NCBI GenBank assembly: GCA_030652315.1
Contig: JAUSAX010000147.1
Location: 1 to 55,647, forward strand
DNA length: 55,647 nt
Origin: Afipia sp.
GTDB taxonomy: Bacteria; Pseudomonadota; Alphaproteobacteria; Rhizobiales; Xanthobacteraceae
Reading direction: 5' to 3'
Shown here: piece after piece, positions 9,048-17,294 of the stretch
How the letters are laid out: the number at the start of each line of letters is the position of its first letter
Position numbering within the stretch: the stretch's first letter is position 1
Position numbers and translations under genes: made by a program
Notes under the pieces: model-generated
Database searches by the model: none
Told to the model about the DNA's origin: nothing
Seen by the model: the letters and a program-made list of their open reading frames with translations, nothing else

Positions 9048-9067
9048 CGTCACGAACACGTGACGCA
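9048..9067 (+). terminator. Hairpin after tonB
   Basis: GCGTCAC (9048-9054) and GTGACGC (9061-9067) form a perfect 7-base stem with a 6-base loop, 37 bases after the tonB stop. No U-run follows. Confidence 0.3.
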
Positions 9068-9174
9068 GCGCGCCGGTAACATCCCAACCGGCCCCATCGA
9101 AGACTCCACCGAACCCATCTTGCGGCCGCGCCGTCATGCGCGCGGTGGCCTAAGGATTTCGGCGGACCTGAATC

Positions 9175-9870
9175 GTGTTCAATCTTCTTCTCGCGGCGCT
9201 GGCCGGCGTCGTTACCATCGCGGCCCCCTGCACACTCCCGGTGCTGCCGATCCTGCTCGGCGCGTCGATGGGACAGACCAGCCGGCTTCGCCCGGCGTTC
9301 ATCGCCGCGGGCTTCGTGCTCGCGTTTTCGGTGGTCGCGCTGGCGCTCAGCGCACTGACGCGCATCTTCGATTTCGATCCGAGCGTCTTGCGCGACGGCG
9401 CGGCTGTTCTTCTTGCGGTCTTCGGCGTGCTGATGATCTGGCCCGCGCCATTCGAATGGCTGTCGATCCGGCTCGCCGGTCTGACCCGACAGGACACCAC
9501 GCCGCGTGATCGTCAGGGCCTGCTCGGCGGATTCATTCTCGGCAGCACGCTGGGCCTCGTGTGGACACCCTGCGCCGGTCCGGTGCTCGGCTCGATCCTG
9601 ACGGTCATTGCAACGTCGAAGGACACCGCATGGGCTTCGCTGCTGCTGGTGGCTTACGCCATCGGGGCCGCGATCCCGATGCTCGCCATCGCCTATGGCG
9701 GGCAGGCGGTGACCGCGCGCGTGCGCAGCATCGCAAGGATCGCGCCGCGGCTGCAGCAGGGCTTCGGCATGATTGTGATCGCCTTCGCCGCCGCGACTTA
9801 CTTTCAATACGACACGCTCGCCGTGGCGTGGCTGACCCAGTTTTATCCCAATGGCCAGACCGGCCTGTAA
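9175..9870 (+). CDS. CcdA/DsbD-type thiol-disulfide transmembrane protein
   Basis: 231-residue membrane protein that passes reducing equivalents from cytoplasmic thioredoxin to periplasmic thioredoxins. Two conserved cysteines sit in the expected places: IAAPCTLPVLPILLG (C19) in the first helix and WTPCAGPVLGSIL (C133) in the fourth; about six helices in all. The start is GTG at 9175; an AAGGA lies rather far upstream (9152-9156). The next gene, 17 bases downstream, encodes a periplasmic thioredoxin with a CVNC site and is the likely electron acceptor. Confidence 0.87.
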   Translation: MFNLLLAALAGVVTIAAPCTLPVLPILLGASMGQTSRLRPAFIAAGFVLAFSVVALALSALTRIFDFDPSVLRDGAAVLLAVFGVLMIWPAPFEWLSIRLAGLTRQDTTPRDRQGLLGGFILGSTLGLVWTPCAGPVLGSILTVIATSKDTAWASLLLVAYAIGAAIPMLAIAYGGQAVTARVRSIARIAPRLQQGFGMIVIAFAAATYFQYDTLAVAWLTQFYPNGQTGL

Positions 9871-9887
9871 CGCCGAAGGAGATTTCC

Positions 9888-10445
9888 ATGCGACTGTCCA
9901 TCATGAGCATCCCGGTTATCGCGCTGGCGCTGGCCGCTTCGACCCTGCCCGGCCGCAGCGATGACACCAACAGCGCGACCGCACCGATCCAGACGGCGGA
10001 GACGAAAGCCGCCGCGCCTGAATTCACCGGCCTCAGCAACTGGCAAAACTCAGCCCCGCTGACGATCGCCGGCCTGCGCGGCAAGGTCGTGATGGTGAAC
10101 TTCTGGACCTATGGCTGTGTCAACTGCGTCAACACCCTGCCGCACGTCACGAATCTCTATGCCAAGTACAAGGACAAGGGCCTCGTCATCGTCGGCGTGC
10201 ACACACCGGAATTTCCGTTCGAGCACTCGCTGAGCAATGTGCAGGCGGCGCTGAAGCGGCACGGTATCACCTATCCGGTCGCGCAGGACAACAACTCCGC
10301 GACATGGAGTGCCTACCGCAACCAGTACTGGCCGGCGCAGTACATCGTCGATCAGTCCGGCCGCATCGTCTATAGCCATGCCGGCGAAGGCGCGTATGAC
10401 GAAATCGACCGCACCGTCGGCAAGCTGCTGAACGCTCAGAGCTAG
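9888..10445 (+). CDS. Periplasmic thioredoxin-family protein (TlpA/DipZ-type)
   Basis: 185 residues starting at ATG 9888 behind GAAGGAG. The signal peptide runs to about residue 24 (IALALAASTLPG). The thioredoxin fold carries NFWTYGCVNCVNTLP, with the redox pair C77 and C80, and GVHTPEFPFEH and WPAQYIVDQSGRIVYSH with the conserved cis-proline region. This WTYxCVNC pattern is typical of the DipZ-like thioredoxins that pair with CcdA proteins, and the upstream gene is such a CcdA protein. A role in periplasmic disulfide reduction or cytochrome c maturation is inferred. Confidence 0.88.
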   Translation: MRLSIMSIPVIALALAASTLPGRSDDTNSATAPIQTAETKAAAPEFTGLSNWQNSAPLTIAGLRGKVVMVNFWTYGCVNCVNTLPHVTNLYAKYKDKGLVIVGVHTPEFPFEHSLSNVQAALKRHGITYPVAQDNNSATWSAYRNQYWPAQYIVDQSGRIVYSHAGEGAYDEIDRTVGKLLNAQS

Positions 10446-10496
10446 GTCGCATCCTGACCGGGCGGGATCCTCGAATTGCGCGGGATCATGCCCGGA

Positions 10497-11033
10497 TCAT
10501 TCCTTGAACCGTTTGAACGCCGCACCTTCATGGGCAAGCAGCCACTCCTTGCGGGCGAGGCCGCCGCCATAGCCGGTCAGCGAGCCATCCGCGCCGACCA
10601 GACGATGACACGGCACGACAACGCTGACGGGATTTGAGCCGTTGGCGAGGCCGACCGCGCGGGCCGCATTCGGCACATTCAGCCGCGATGCGAACGCACC
10701 GTAACTGGATGTCTTGCCGGCGCGAATCTTCTGCAGCCCGTTCCACACCTTGCGCTGGAAGTCCGTGCCGTTAGTCCGCCATTTGATCTTTTTCAACTGG
10801 CCGAGATCGCCGGCGAAGTAGCCGCTCAGCGCCGCGATCATGTCCTTCGGCGCGGGTGCTTTCTCCAGAACATAATCGCCGTAGTGCCGCCGCAGCAGAC
10901 GATGCAGCCGCGCTTCGTAATCGCTCCAGTCGAGCGCGCGCAGGAAGCCCTGATCGTCGGTGACGAGCAAGGCGGTGCCGATGGGTGTTTCCAGCCGGCC
11001 GAGATGAAATCGCTGTGGTTGCTTTGCAGGCAT
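10497..11033 (-). CDS. ogt: Methylated-DNA--protein-cysteine S-methyltransferase
   Basis: 178-residue suicide DNA repair enzyme that moves the methyl group of O6-methylguanine to its own cysteine. The active-site motif VVVPCHRLVG is present with C142, and the winged-helix DNA-binding part FQRKVWNGLQKIRAGKTSSYGAFA with NAARAVGLANGSNP fits the family. The N-terminal ribonuclease-like half is present too, so it is full length. ATG 11033. Lone gene, convergent with the thioredoxin gene. Confidence 0.95.
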   Translation of the reverse strand: MPAKQPQRFHLGRLETPIGTALLVTDDQGFLRALDWSDYEARLHRLLRRHYGDYVLEKAPAPKDMIAALSGYFAGDLGQLKKIKWRTNGTDFQRKVWNGLQKIRAGKTSSYGAFASRLNVPNAARAVGLANGSNPVSVVVPCHRLVGADGSLTGYGGGLARKEWLLAHEGAAFKRFKE

Positions 11034-11171
11034 GTTCGGCTTCCGTGATCGTGTGTTTCAGCCATCATGGCTGCGGCGATCCCGGAAGTCTTTCCGTTTT
11101 CCGACAACATCCGGGTCTCGGCAATCATCGCAGTTGCTGCTAGGTTCCTTTCTTTATTGGGGGAGATTGCG

Positions 11172-11546
11172 ATGAGCTTGATTGCCAATGGTCTGGTCGC
11201 GCTGGTGGCTGCGCTGCACATCTATTTCCTGGTGCTGGAGATGTTTCTCTGGACCAAGCCGAAGGGTCTGGCGACTTTCGGCAACACCATCGAGAAGGCG
11301 CAAGCCACTGCGGTGCTCGCCGCCAATCAGGGGCTTTATAACGGCTTCCTTGCCGCCGGGCTGATCTGGGGCCTGCTCCATCCCAATCCAGCGTTCGGCT
11401 TCCAGATCAAGGTGTTCTTTCTGCTGTGCGTGATAGTCGCCGGACTGTACGGCGGCTACTCGGTCAGCAAGCGGATCATCATCGTGCAGGCGCTTCCCGC
11501 CGCCGTCGCGCTGATCCTGCTCTGGCTCGCGCGCGCCGCGACCTGA
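11172..11546 (+). CDS. DUF1304 family membrane protein
   Basis: 124-residue inner-membrane protein of the DUF1304 family (unknown function). Four hydrophobic segments are visible; the family pattern HIYFLVLEMFLWTKP near residue 16 and AANQGLYNGFLAAGLIWG near residue 48 are both present. The open frame reaches upstream to 11067, but ATG 11172 has GGGGGAGA just upstream and matches the family N-terminus. Confidence 0.85.
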   Translation: MSLIANGLVALVAALHIYFLVLEMFLWTKPKGLATFGNTIEKAQATAVLAANQGLYNGFLAAGLIWGLLHPNPAFGFQIKVFFLLCVIVAGLYGGYSVSKRIIIVQALPAAVALILLWLARAAT

Positions 11547-11571
11547 GGTCGCGACGCCTTTATCAAGTTAA

Positions 11572-11620
11572 GGGCATGATCTGTTCCGAAAACCGGTGCC
11601 CACTTTTCGGGATCATGCCC
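11572..11620. repeat. Dispersed extragenic palindrome (RIME-like)
   Basis: GGGCATGATC at 11572-11581 is repeated inverted as GATCATGCCC at 11611-11620, with CCGAAAA and TTTTCGG arms inside. This GGGCATGATC...GATCATGCCC unit is a familiar intergenic repeat in rhizobial and Bradyrhizobium-type genomes. It lies between two convergent genes and may serve as a two-way terminator. Confidence 0.65.
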
Positions 11621-11624
11621 TGAC

Positions 11625-12053
11625 CTAATCCGGAATTTCGCCGAACGTCGCACCGACCTGCATCGGCGCAGTGCGGATCAGCCGCGAGTCCTCGACCGCG
11701 GCCTGACGATGCTTGACCGCCTCGCGGTAGACCGGATCGCGGATCATCTCCACGAACGCGGCCACGCTCGGATATTCCGCGATGAAGCAGTGATCCCATC
11801 GCTCCGTTGAAGGGCCGATCAGCATCAGTTCGAATTTGCCTTGCCAGACGATCCGGCCGCCGAGCCGGGTAAACACCGGCCCGCTTTCGCGCCCGTAACT
11901 GGCATAGGCTTCCGCGCCGGTCGCCGCGCGGCCGTCGGGGTATTTCGCCTGCGCATGCAGCCGCACCAGGTTCAGCATGTGGATCGGGCCGGGACGATCG
12001 TTGGTGCGGAACGCAGCGAAAACTTCCTTGGTAGGGTCGATATGGCCGGTCAT
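11625..12053 (-). CDS. DUF1330 family protein (dimeric alpha-beta barrel)
   Basis: 142 residues. The pattern IDPTKEVFAAFRTNDRPGPIHMLNLVRL, then FTRLGGRIVWQG and FIAEYPSVAAFVEMIRDPVYREAVKHRQAAVEDSRLI matches DUF1330 ferredoxin-like dimeric proteins, whose reaction is unknown. The frame extends to an upstream start at 12104, but ATG 12053 has AAAGGTAAG before it and fits the family. No operon partners. Confidence 0.83.
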   Translation of the reverse strand: MTGHIDPTKEVFAAFRTNDRPGPIHMLNLVRLHAQAKYPDGRAATGAEAYASYGRESGPVFTRLGGRIVWQGKFELMLIGPSTERWDHCFIAEYPSVAAFVEMIRDPVYREAVKHRQAAVEDSRLIRTAPMQVGATFGEIPD

Positions 12054-12250
12054 CGTCTTACCTTTATGTATGAAATTGGCCGACAGACTCTGTCGATCCG
12101 CCATGCCAGGTCAAGCCAGCTCCGGACCGGCATTTCTGGCATGTCGCGACGGAACATCTAATCCCTCGTTAACCTTTGCGTAACGCGCCTTTAAACCGCC
12201 GCCGCTAGCCTGCACGCCTTGCACAATCAGCATTGTCGGCACGGGTTTGG

Positions 12251-14533
12251 ATGGCGTTGGGGCGTAAAAAGAAGAGCGGTCGCAAGGAGCCGAAATTCGA
12301 CGGCGCCGCATCGCTCGATGGCGTCCGCCTCAATCCGTGGGACCGCGTCGGTGGGCCAGAGGACGACGAAGACGTCAAGCCGAAGCGTCGCGCGGCGAAA
12401 AGCCGTCCCGTCGATGACGACGAGGACGATGCCCCGCGTGAACCCCGTCCGCGCAAGACCCGCGCGGCAGCCCGCAAGGAAAGTAAAGCCAAGGCGAAGG
12501 GACGCTCGCGGTCCGGCCTCGGCCGTGTCGTGTATTGGGGCGCCGTGCTCGGCCTGTGGGCGATCATCGCATCCGCCGGCGTGGTTGTCTGGGTCAGCGC
12601 GCAACTACCGCCGATCCAGTCGCTGGAAATTCCCAAGCGCCCGCCGACCATCCAGATCACCGGCATGGACGGCACCGTCATCGCCACGCGCGGCGAAATG
12701 CCGGGCGCCAATGTGTCGCTGAAGGATCTGCCGCCGCATTTGCCGAAGGCGTTTATCGCCATCGAGGATCGCCGCTTCTATTCGCATTTCGGCCTCGACC
12801 CGACTGGCATCGCGCGCGCGGCGTTCGCCAATCTCATGCATCGCGGCGTCTCGCAGGGCGGTTCGACCCTGAGCCAGCAGCTCGCGAAAAACCTGTTCCT
12901 GACGCAGGAGCGCACCTTCCAGCGCAAGCTGCAGGAAGTCGAATTGGCGCTCTGGCTGGAGCGCAAATATTCCAAGAACGATATTCTGGAACTCTATCTC
13001 AACCGCGTCTATTTCGGCTCCGGCGCTTACGGCGTCGAGGCGGCGGCGCAGAAGTATTTCGGCAAATCAGCAAAGAACGTCACGCTGTCGGAAGCTGCGA
13101 TGCTCGCCGGCCTCGTCAAGTCGCCGTCACGACTCGCGCCCAACCGCAATCCGGAAGGTGCGGAACGGCGCGCACAGATCGTGCTGAGCGCGATGGCCGA
13201 CGTGAAGTTCATCACCGACGCGCAGGCCAAGGCCGCGATCGAAAAGCCGTCCTATGCCGTCAGGCCCGTCGGCGCCGGCACCATCAACTATGTCGCCGAC
13301 TGGATCGGCGAAGTGCTCGACGATCTGGTTGGCCAGATCGACCAGAACATCGTGGTGGAAACCTCGATCGACCCGAAGCTCCAGAGCGTCGCCGAAGCCG
13401 CGATCATCGATGAACTGGCCGCCAAGAGCGTGAAGTTCAACGTCACGCAGGGCGCGCTGGTGGCGATGACGCCGGACGGCGCGGTGCGCGCCATGGTGGG
13501 CGGGCGCAATTACGCGGAAAGCCAGTTCAACCGCGCAGTCACCGCAAAACGCCAGCCCGGCTCGGCGTTCAAGCCGTTCGTCTATCTCACCGCGGTCGAG
13601 GCCGGCATGACGCCCGACACGGTGCGGCCCGATGCGCCGCTCGACGTCAAAGGCTGGCGGCCGGAGAACTACAGCCGCGAGTATTTCGGCCCGGTAACGC
13701 TGACCCAGGCACTGTCGATGTCGCTGAACACGGTCGCCGTGCGTCTCGGCCTCGAAGTCGGCCCTGCCAATGTGGTGCGCACCGCGCATCGGCTCGGAAT
13801 TGCCTCGAAGCTCGAGCCCAACGCGACCATCTCGCTCGGCACGTCGGAAGTTTCGCTCAATGAACTGGTGGGCGCCTACGCGCCGTTCGCCAATGGCGGC
13901 CTCGCGGTCTCGCCCCATGTGGTGAACCGGATCCGCACCCCCGAGGGCAAGGTGCTGTATGCGCGCCGCAACGATCCGCCGGCGCGCGTGATCGCCGCGA
14001 ATGCTGTTGGCATGATGAATGCGATGATGCGCGAGACGCTTGTGACGGGCACAGCAAAGAAGGCGGACATTCCGGGATGGTCGGCGGCCGGCAAGACAGG
14101 CACCAGCCAGGATTTCCGCGATGCCTGGTTCATCGGCTACACTGCGAACCTCGTCACCGGCGTGTGGCTCGGCAACGACGACAACTCTCCGACCAGGAAG
14201 GCGACCGGCGGCGGATTGCCGGTTGAGGTCTGGACCCGCTTCATGAAAGTCGCACACCAGAACGTGCCGGCTTCACCGTTGCCGGGATCGATGCAATCGC
14301 CGGGCGGATTCCTGTCCAACCTGTTCCCGGGAACTTCGCGCGCACCTTCACAGCAACAATCTGCGCAACCTTATCCGCAACAGTCAAACAATCAGGACTT
14401 CCCGCCGCCGAATGTGCCTGCGCGCACTCCGCAACAAAGTCAGCCGCCCGTTACGCAAACATCCGGCCGTCCTGAAGCGGCAGCAGGTCTCGATGGCTGG
14501 CTGATCGATCGGGTTTTCGGCGGACGACGTTGA
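12251..14533 (+). CDS. mrcA: Bifunctional penicillin-binding protein 1A (glycosyltransferase/transpeptidase)
   Basis: 760-residue class A PBP that polymerises and cross-links peptidoglycan. Order: a charged cytoplasmic N-terminus (to about 90) rich in lysine and aspartate, one transmembrane helix (about 94-116), GT51 glycosyltransferase with catalytic E172 in EDRRFYSHFG and GGSTLSQQLAKNLFL (203-217), then the transpeptidase with SxxK (S438-A-F-K), SLNT and KTG (615-617). The C-terminus is a proline/glutamine-rich tail. An upstream in-frame TTG (12233) is possible; ATG 12251 gives the usual MALGRKKK start. A perfect hairpin follows the gene. Confidence 0.95.
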   Translation: MALGRKKKSGRKEPKFDGAASLDGVRLNPWDRVGGPEDDEDVKPKRRAAKSRPVDDDEDDAPREPRPRKTRAAARKESKAKAKGRSRSGLGRVVYWGAVLGLWAIIASAGVVVWVSAQLPPIQSLEIPKRPPTIQITGMDGTVIATRGEMPGANVSLKDLPPHLPKAFIAIEDRRFYSHFGLDPTGIARAAFANLMHRGVSQGGSTLSQQLAKNLFLTQERTFQRKLQEVELALWLERKYSKNDILELYLNRVYFGSGAYGVEAAAQKYFGKSAKNVTLSEAAMLAGLVKSPSRLAPNRNPEGAERRAQIVLSAMADVKFITDAQAKAAIEKPSYAVRPVGAGTINYVADWIGEVLDDLVGQIDQNIVVETSIDPKLQSVAEAAIIDELAAKSVKFNVTQGALVAMTPDGAVRAMVGGRNYAESQFNRAVTAKRQPGSAFKPFVYLTAVEAGMTPDTVRPDAPLDVKGWRPENYSREYFGPVTLTQALSMSLNTVAVRLGLEVGPANVVRTAHRLGIASKLEPNATISLGTSEVSLNELVGAYAPFANGGLAVSPHVVNRIRTPEGKVLYARRNDPPARVIAANAVGMMNAMMRETLVTGTAKKADIPGWSAAGKTGTSQDFRDAWFIGYTANLVTGVWLGNDDNSPTRKATGGGLPVEVWTRFMKVAHQNVPASPLPGSMQSPGGFLSNLFPGTSRAPSQQQSAQPYPQQSNNQDFPPPNVPARTPQQSQPPVTQTSGRPEAAAGLDGWLIDRVFGGRR

Positions 14534-14547
14534 TCGCGCATAGCTGA

Positions 14548-14576
14548 AGTCTGATTCAGCTTTACTGAATCAGACT
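14548..14576. terminator. Perfect hairpin between convergent genes
   Basis: A 12-base perfect stem (AGTCTGATTCAG at 14548-14559 and CTGAATCAGACT at 14565-14576) with loop CTTTA lies between the PBP1A stop and the end of the opposing metallopeptidase gene. It can terminate in both directions, though no long U-run follows. Confidence 0.6.
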
Positions 14577-14600
14577 CGCTGCATGCCACTCGGTCAGGTG

Positions 14601-15356
14601 TTATTCTTCGATGCCGTAACGATGAAGATCGTTACCGTGGGTGTCGAGCCATCGCTTGGCGCGTTCGGTCGCCGGACAAATCTTTGCGACGACTTTCCAG
14701 AATCGCGGCGAATGGTTCATCTCGACGAGATGCGCAACCTCATGTGCCGCAAGGTAATCCAGCACGTAAGGCGGCGCGAGAATAAGCCGCCACGAGAACG
14801 ACAGCGCGCCCGCGGAGGTGCACGATCCCCAGCGGCTCGACTGATCGCGGATCGTGATCCGCTTCACCTTGACGCCGAGCACCTCGGCATAGCGATGCGA
14901 GGCTTCGGTCAATGCAGCGCGCGCCTCGCGCTTGAGGAAGTCGTGGACGCGACGATCGATGAACTCGGAATCACCCGCGACACACAGAATCTTGTCGCCG
15001 CTATCGCGCGTTTCCGGCCACACGGTTCCACGCACGGCGGCACGATGAACGATCCGGTGCAGATTCCCACGCAACGGCACCGATGTCCCCGGCGAAAATG
15101 GCGCGGCTTTGGGCAAACCACCGAGACGCGCGGCGATCCAGGCGCCGTGACGCTGCGCGAAGTCCTTGGCTTCAATCAGATTTCCGCGCGGAGGCATGGT
15201 GAGAATGGCTTCACGCCTGCTCGGATGAATGCGCAGCGTGTATCGGCGCGCGCGGCGGTGTCGCCGCAACTGAACTGTGTAGATTGATGAGCCAATTTTC
15301 ACCGCGAGCGTGCGCGGTTCGGTCGGGCGGCGATAAAGAAGAGCACGAAATGCCAT
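14601..15356 (-). CDS. YgjP-type (DUF45) zinc metallopeptidase-like protein
   Basis: 251 residues. Motif HEVAHLVEMNHSPRFWKVV provides the HExxH-like zinc site (here HEVAH, with a third ligand in NHS) and is the mark of the YgjP/DUF45 group, together with RDQSSRWGSCTSAGALSFSWRLILAPP. The substrate of this family is not settled. The frame could extend to 15512, but ATG 15356 (MAFRALLYRRP) fits the family and the extra N-terminus looks non-coding. Confidence 0.85.
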   Translation of the reverse strand: MAFRALLYRRPTEPRTLAVKIGSSIYTVQLRRHRRARRYTLRIHPSRREAILTMPPRGNLIEAKDFAQRHGAWIAARLGGLPKAAPFSPGTSVPLRGNLHRIVHRAAVRGTVWPETRDSGDKILCVAGDSEFIDRRVHDFLKREARAALTEASHRYAEVLGVKVKRITIRDQSSRWGSCTSAGALSFSWRLILAPPYVLDYLAAHEVAHLVEMNHSPRFWKVVAKICPATERAKRWLDTHGNDLHRYGIEE

Positions 15357-15690
15357 GTCAGCGGATCCGGACAGCAGGAATTCGCCGGGATTCTGCCATA
15401 TCCGCCGCCAGTGAAATTCATCGGCGCAAAAACAAATCATTTGCCCAATATATCGTAGTTTTAGAGACTTAGCCCCTACATCCGGGGGGCAGGAACATGA
15501 AATTTGATTCATTCCTAAGCCGGAACCGGTCCCGGAAAGTGCCGCCGGAATTCACTCCTCCGCCGCAATTACGGAAGACAAAATGGGTCATGAATTCAGA
15601 GGCTTATGACTCCCCCGGGAGACTCGGGAGCGAAAAGCTCCAGAATCCCCCATAAACCGGGCTTTTTCGCCCTAAAGGCCCGAAAAAGGC
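15357..15690. other. Intergenic region of 334 bases between the YgjP-type gene and phaZ
   Basis: It holds the upstream region of the metallopeptidase gene and the 3' side of phaZ. I see no gene. An inverted repeat with arms CTTTTTCG (15662-15669) and CGAAAAAG (15681-15688), with a short GC stem within, could terminate phaZ (minus strand). A purine/pyrimidine-rich stretch TCCCCCGGGAGACTCGGGAG lies beside it. Confidence 0.5.
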
Positions 15691-17016
15691 CTATTCCGCA
15701 GCCGCCAGAGCCCGCTTGGCATGGGCCGACGAATGCATGAAATCGGAGATTCGGGGAACGATTTCCGACCTGAAGCGGGAGCCGTTGAACACGCCGTAAT
15801 GGCCGACGCCCTTCTGCACATAATGCACTCGCCGCGTGTCCGGAATCGAACTGCACAGTCCGTGCGTGGCTTCGGTTTGGCCCAAACCTGAAATGTCGTC
15901 GTTCTCGCCTTCGACCGTCATCAGTGCAACGCGCTCGATCTTCGACGGATCGACCAGCTTGCCGCGATGCTTCATCTCGCCCTTCGGCAGAGCGTGCTTC
16001 ACGAACACCAGATCGACGGTCTGCAGATAGAATTCGGCGGTGAGATCCATCACCGCCAGATACTCATCGTAGAACTCGACGTGCTTATCGACGAGATCGC
16101 CGTCGCCTTTGACGAGGTTGCTGAAGAGGTTCTTGTGCGCATCGACATGGCGATCGAGATTCATGCTCATGAAGCCGGTGAGCTGAAGGAAGCCCGGATA
16201 GACGTCGCGCATGAAGCCCGGATGCGGGAACGGCACCTTGGTGATGACGTTGTTGCGGAACCATTCGATCCCTTTTTGCTCAGCGAGATCGTTTACGCCG
16301 GTCGGATTACGCCGCGTGTCGATCGGTCCGCCCATCAGCGTCATCGAGGTCGGGAAATAAGGATCCTTCTCGGCTTCCATGATCGACACCGCGGCGAGCA
16401 CCGGCACGGACGGCTGGCACACAGCCACAACATGCACGTCACCCTTGAGCGCGTGGATCATCTCGATGACGTAATCGACATAGTCGTCGAGATCGAAACG
16501 GCCCTGCGCCACCGGGACCATGCGGGCATCGGCCCAGTCGGTGATGTAGACGTCATGCGCCGGCAGGAAAGCTTCGACGGTGCCGCGCAGCAGTGTCGCG
16601 TAGTGTCCCGACATCGGCGCGACGATCAGCACGCGCGGATGCGGCGCGCGCAGCGGCTGGGTGAGCTTGCGTTCGAAGTGCAGCAAGCGGCAGAACGGCT
16701 TTTCCCAGACCGTCTTGATCTCGACCGGAACCCGCATGCCGTTGACTTCGGTGTCGTGCAGACCCCATTCCGGCTTGCCGTAACGGCGCGTGGTGCGCTC
16801 GAACAGTTCGCAACCGGCCGCCATCGATTTTCCGAACTGGGTTGCGGCGAGCGGATTGAAAGGGTTCTCTGCCCACAGCTTCATCATGTCCGCCATCGCC
16901 CGCGCCGGATTGAGCGAGGCTTGGCCCATCTCATACATCCAGTACATGGGCGTGGTCAGCGCAGGGCTGACTTCGGACGGCAGTTCAGGTGGCCTGCCAA
17001 ATTCGCCTATCGGCAT
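15691..17016 (-). CDS. phaZ: Intracellular polyhydroxyalkanoate depolymerase
   Basis: 441 residues, alpha/beta hydrolase fold. Breaks down stored PHB granules. The nucleophile elbow is VAVCQPSVPVLAA, where a cysteine replaces the usual serine of lipases; this is the normal state of intracellular PhaZ. HVHVV.., GGPIDTRRNPTGVN, the late aspartate in EGENDDISGLGQ and the histidine in GVGHYGVFNGSRF complete the triad region. ATG 17016 has GAGGA 7 bases upstream; ATG 16947 (MYWMYEMGQ) is an alternative closer to some family members. Two tandem composite palindromes lie immediately upstream of the ribosome binding site. No phaC or phasin gene is nearby. Confidence 0.92.
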   Translation of the reverse strand: MPIGEFGRPPELPSEVSPALTTPMYWMYEMGQASLNPARAMADMMKLWAENPFNPLAATQFGKSMAAGCELFERTTRRYGKPEWGLHDTEVNGMRVPVEIKTVWEKPFCRLLHFERKLTQPLRAPHPRVLIVAPMSGHYATLLRGTVEAFLPAHDVYITDWADARMVPVAQGRFDLDDYVDYVIEMIHALKGDVHVVAVCQPSVPVLAAVSIMEAEKDPYFPTSMTLMGGPIDTRRNPTGVNDLAEQKGIEWFRNNVITKVPFPHPGFMRDVYPGFLQLTGFMSMNLDRHVDAHKNLFSNLVKGDGDLVDKHVEFYDEYLAVMDLTAEFYLQTVDLVFVKHALPKGEMKHRGKLVDPSKIERVALMTVEGENDDISGLGQTEATHGLCSSIPDTRRVHYVQKGVGHYGVFNGSRFRSEIVPRISDFMHSSAHAKRALAAAE

Positions 17017-17031
17017 GATTAGTCCTCGATC

Positions 17032-17105
17032 CTAGTGTCAGTATCCGACGTTCGCCTCACTCTGCAGCACCTTCCGAACGAACGTCGGATACGCAAGGAC
17101 ACTAG
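17032..17105. repeat. Composite palindrome, unit 1
   Basis: Outer arms CTAGTGTC (17032-17039) and GACACTAG (17098-17105), inner arms GTATCCGACGTTCG (17041-17054) and CGAACGTCGGATAC (17079-17092), around a 24-base loop. All 22 arm bases pair. Linkers between the arms are 1 base on one side and 5 on the other. Confidence 0.8.
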
Positions 17106-17117
17106 CAAATATGATTT

Positions 17118-17193
17118 TAGTGATCCTTTGGTTCTGACATTCGGAACAAGGTGTCGGCCGGGAAATGATACGAATGTCAGAACCGGATCACTA
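17118..17193. repeat. Composite palindrome, unit 2
   Basis: Outer arms TAGTGATCC (17118-17126) and GGATCACTA (17185-17193), inner arms GGTTCTGACATTCG (17130-17143) and CGAATGTCAGAACC (17171-17184), around a 27-base loop. All 23 arm bases pair. It has the same two-arm plan and size as unit 1, with different arm sequences, and lies 12 bases from it. Confidence 0.8.
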
Positions 17194-17294
17194 GGTTTGC
17201 AACGCAGCATACTGTCGGGACTGCGGCAAAGCGTCAATCCGACGAATCTACCGAACAGGCGGTTAATTAAAGGAACCGCGCCCTTTCCACAGGG

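Noticed and set aside
15967..17022. Plus-strand open frame of 351 codons over phaZ
   Set aside because: Antisense to phaZ, rich in His/Arg/Asp as expected from the reverse of a GC-rich gene, and without homology pattern.
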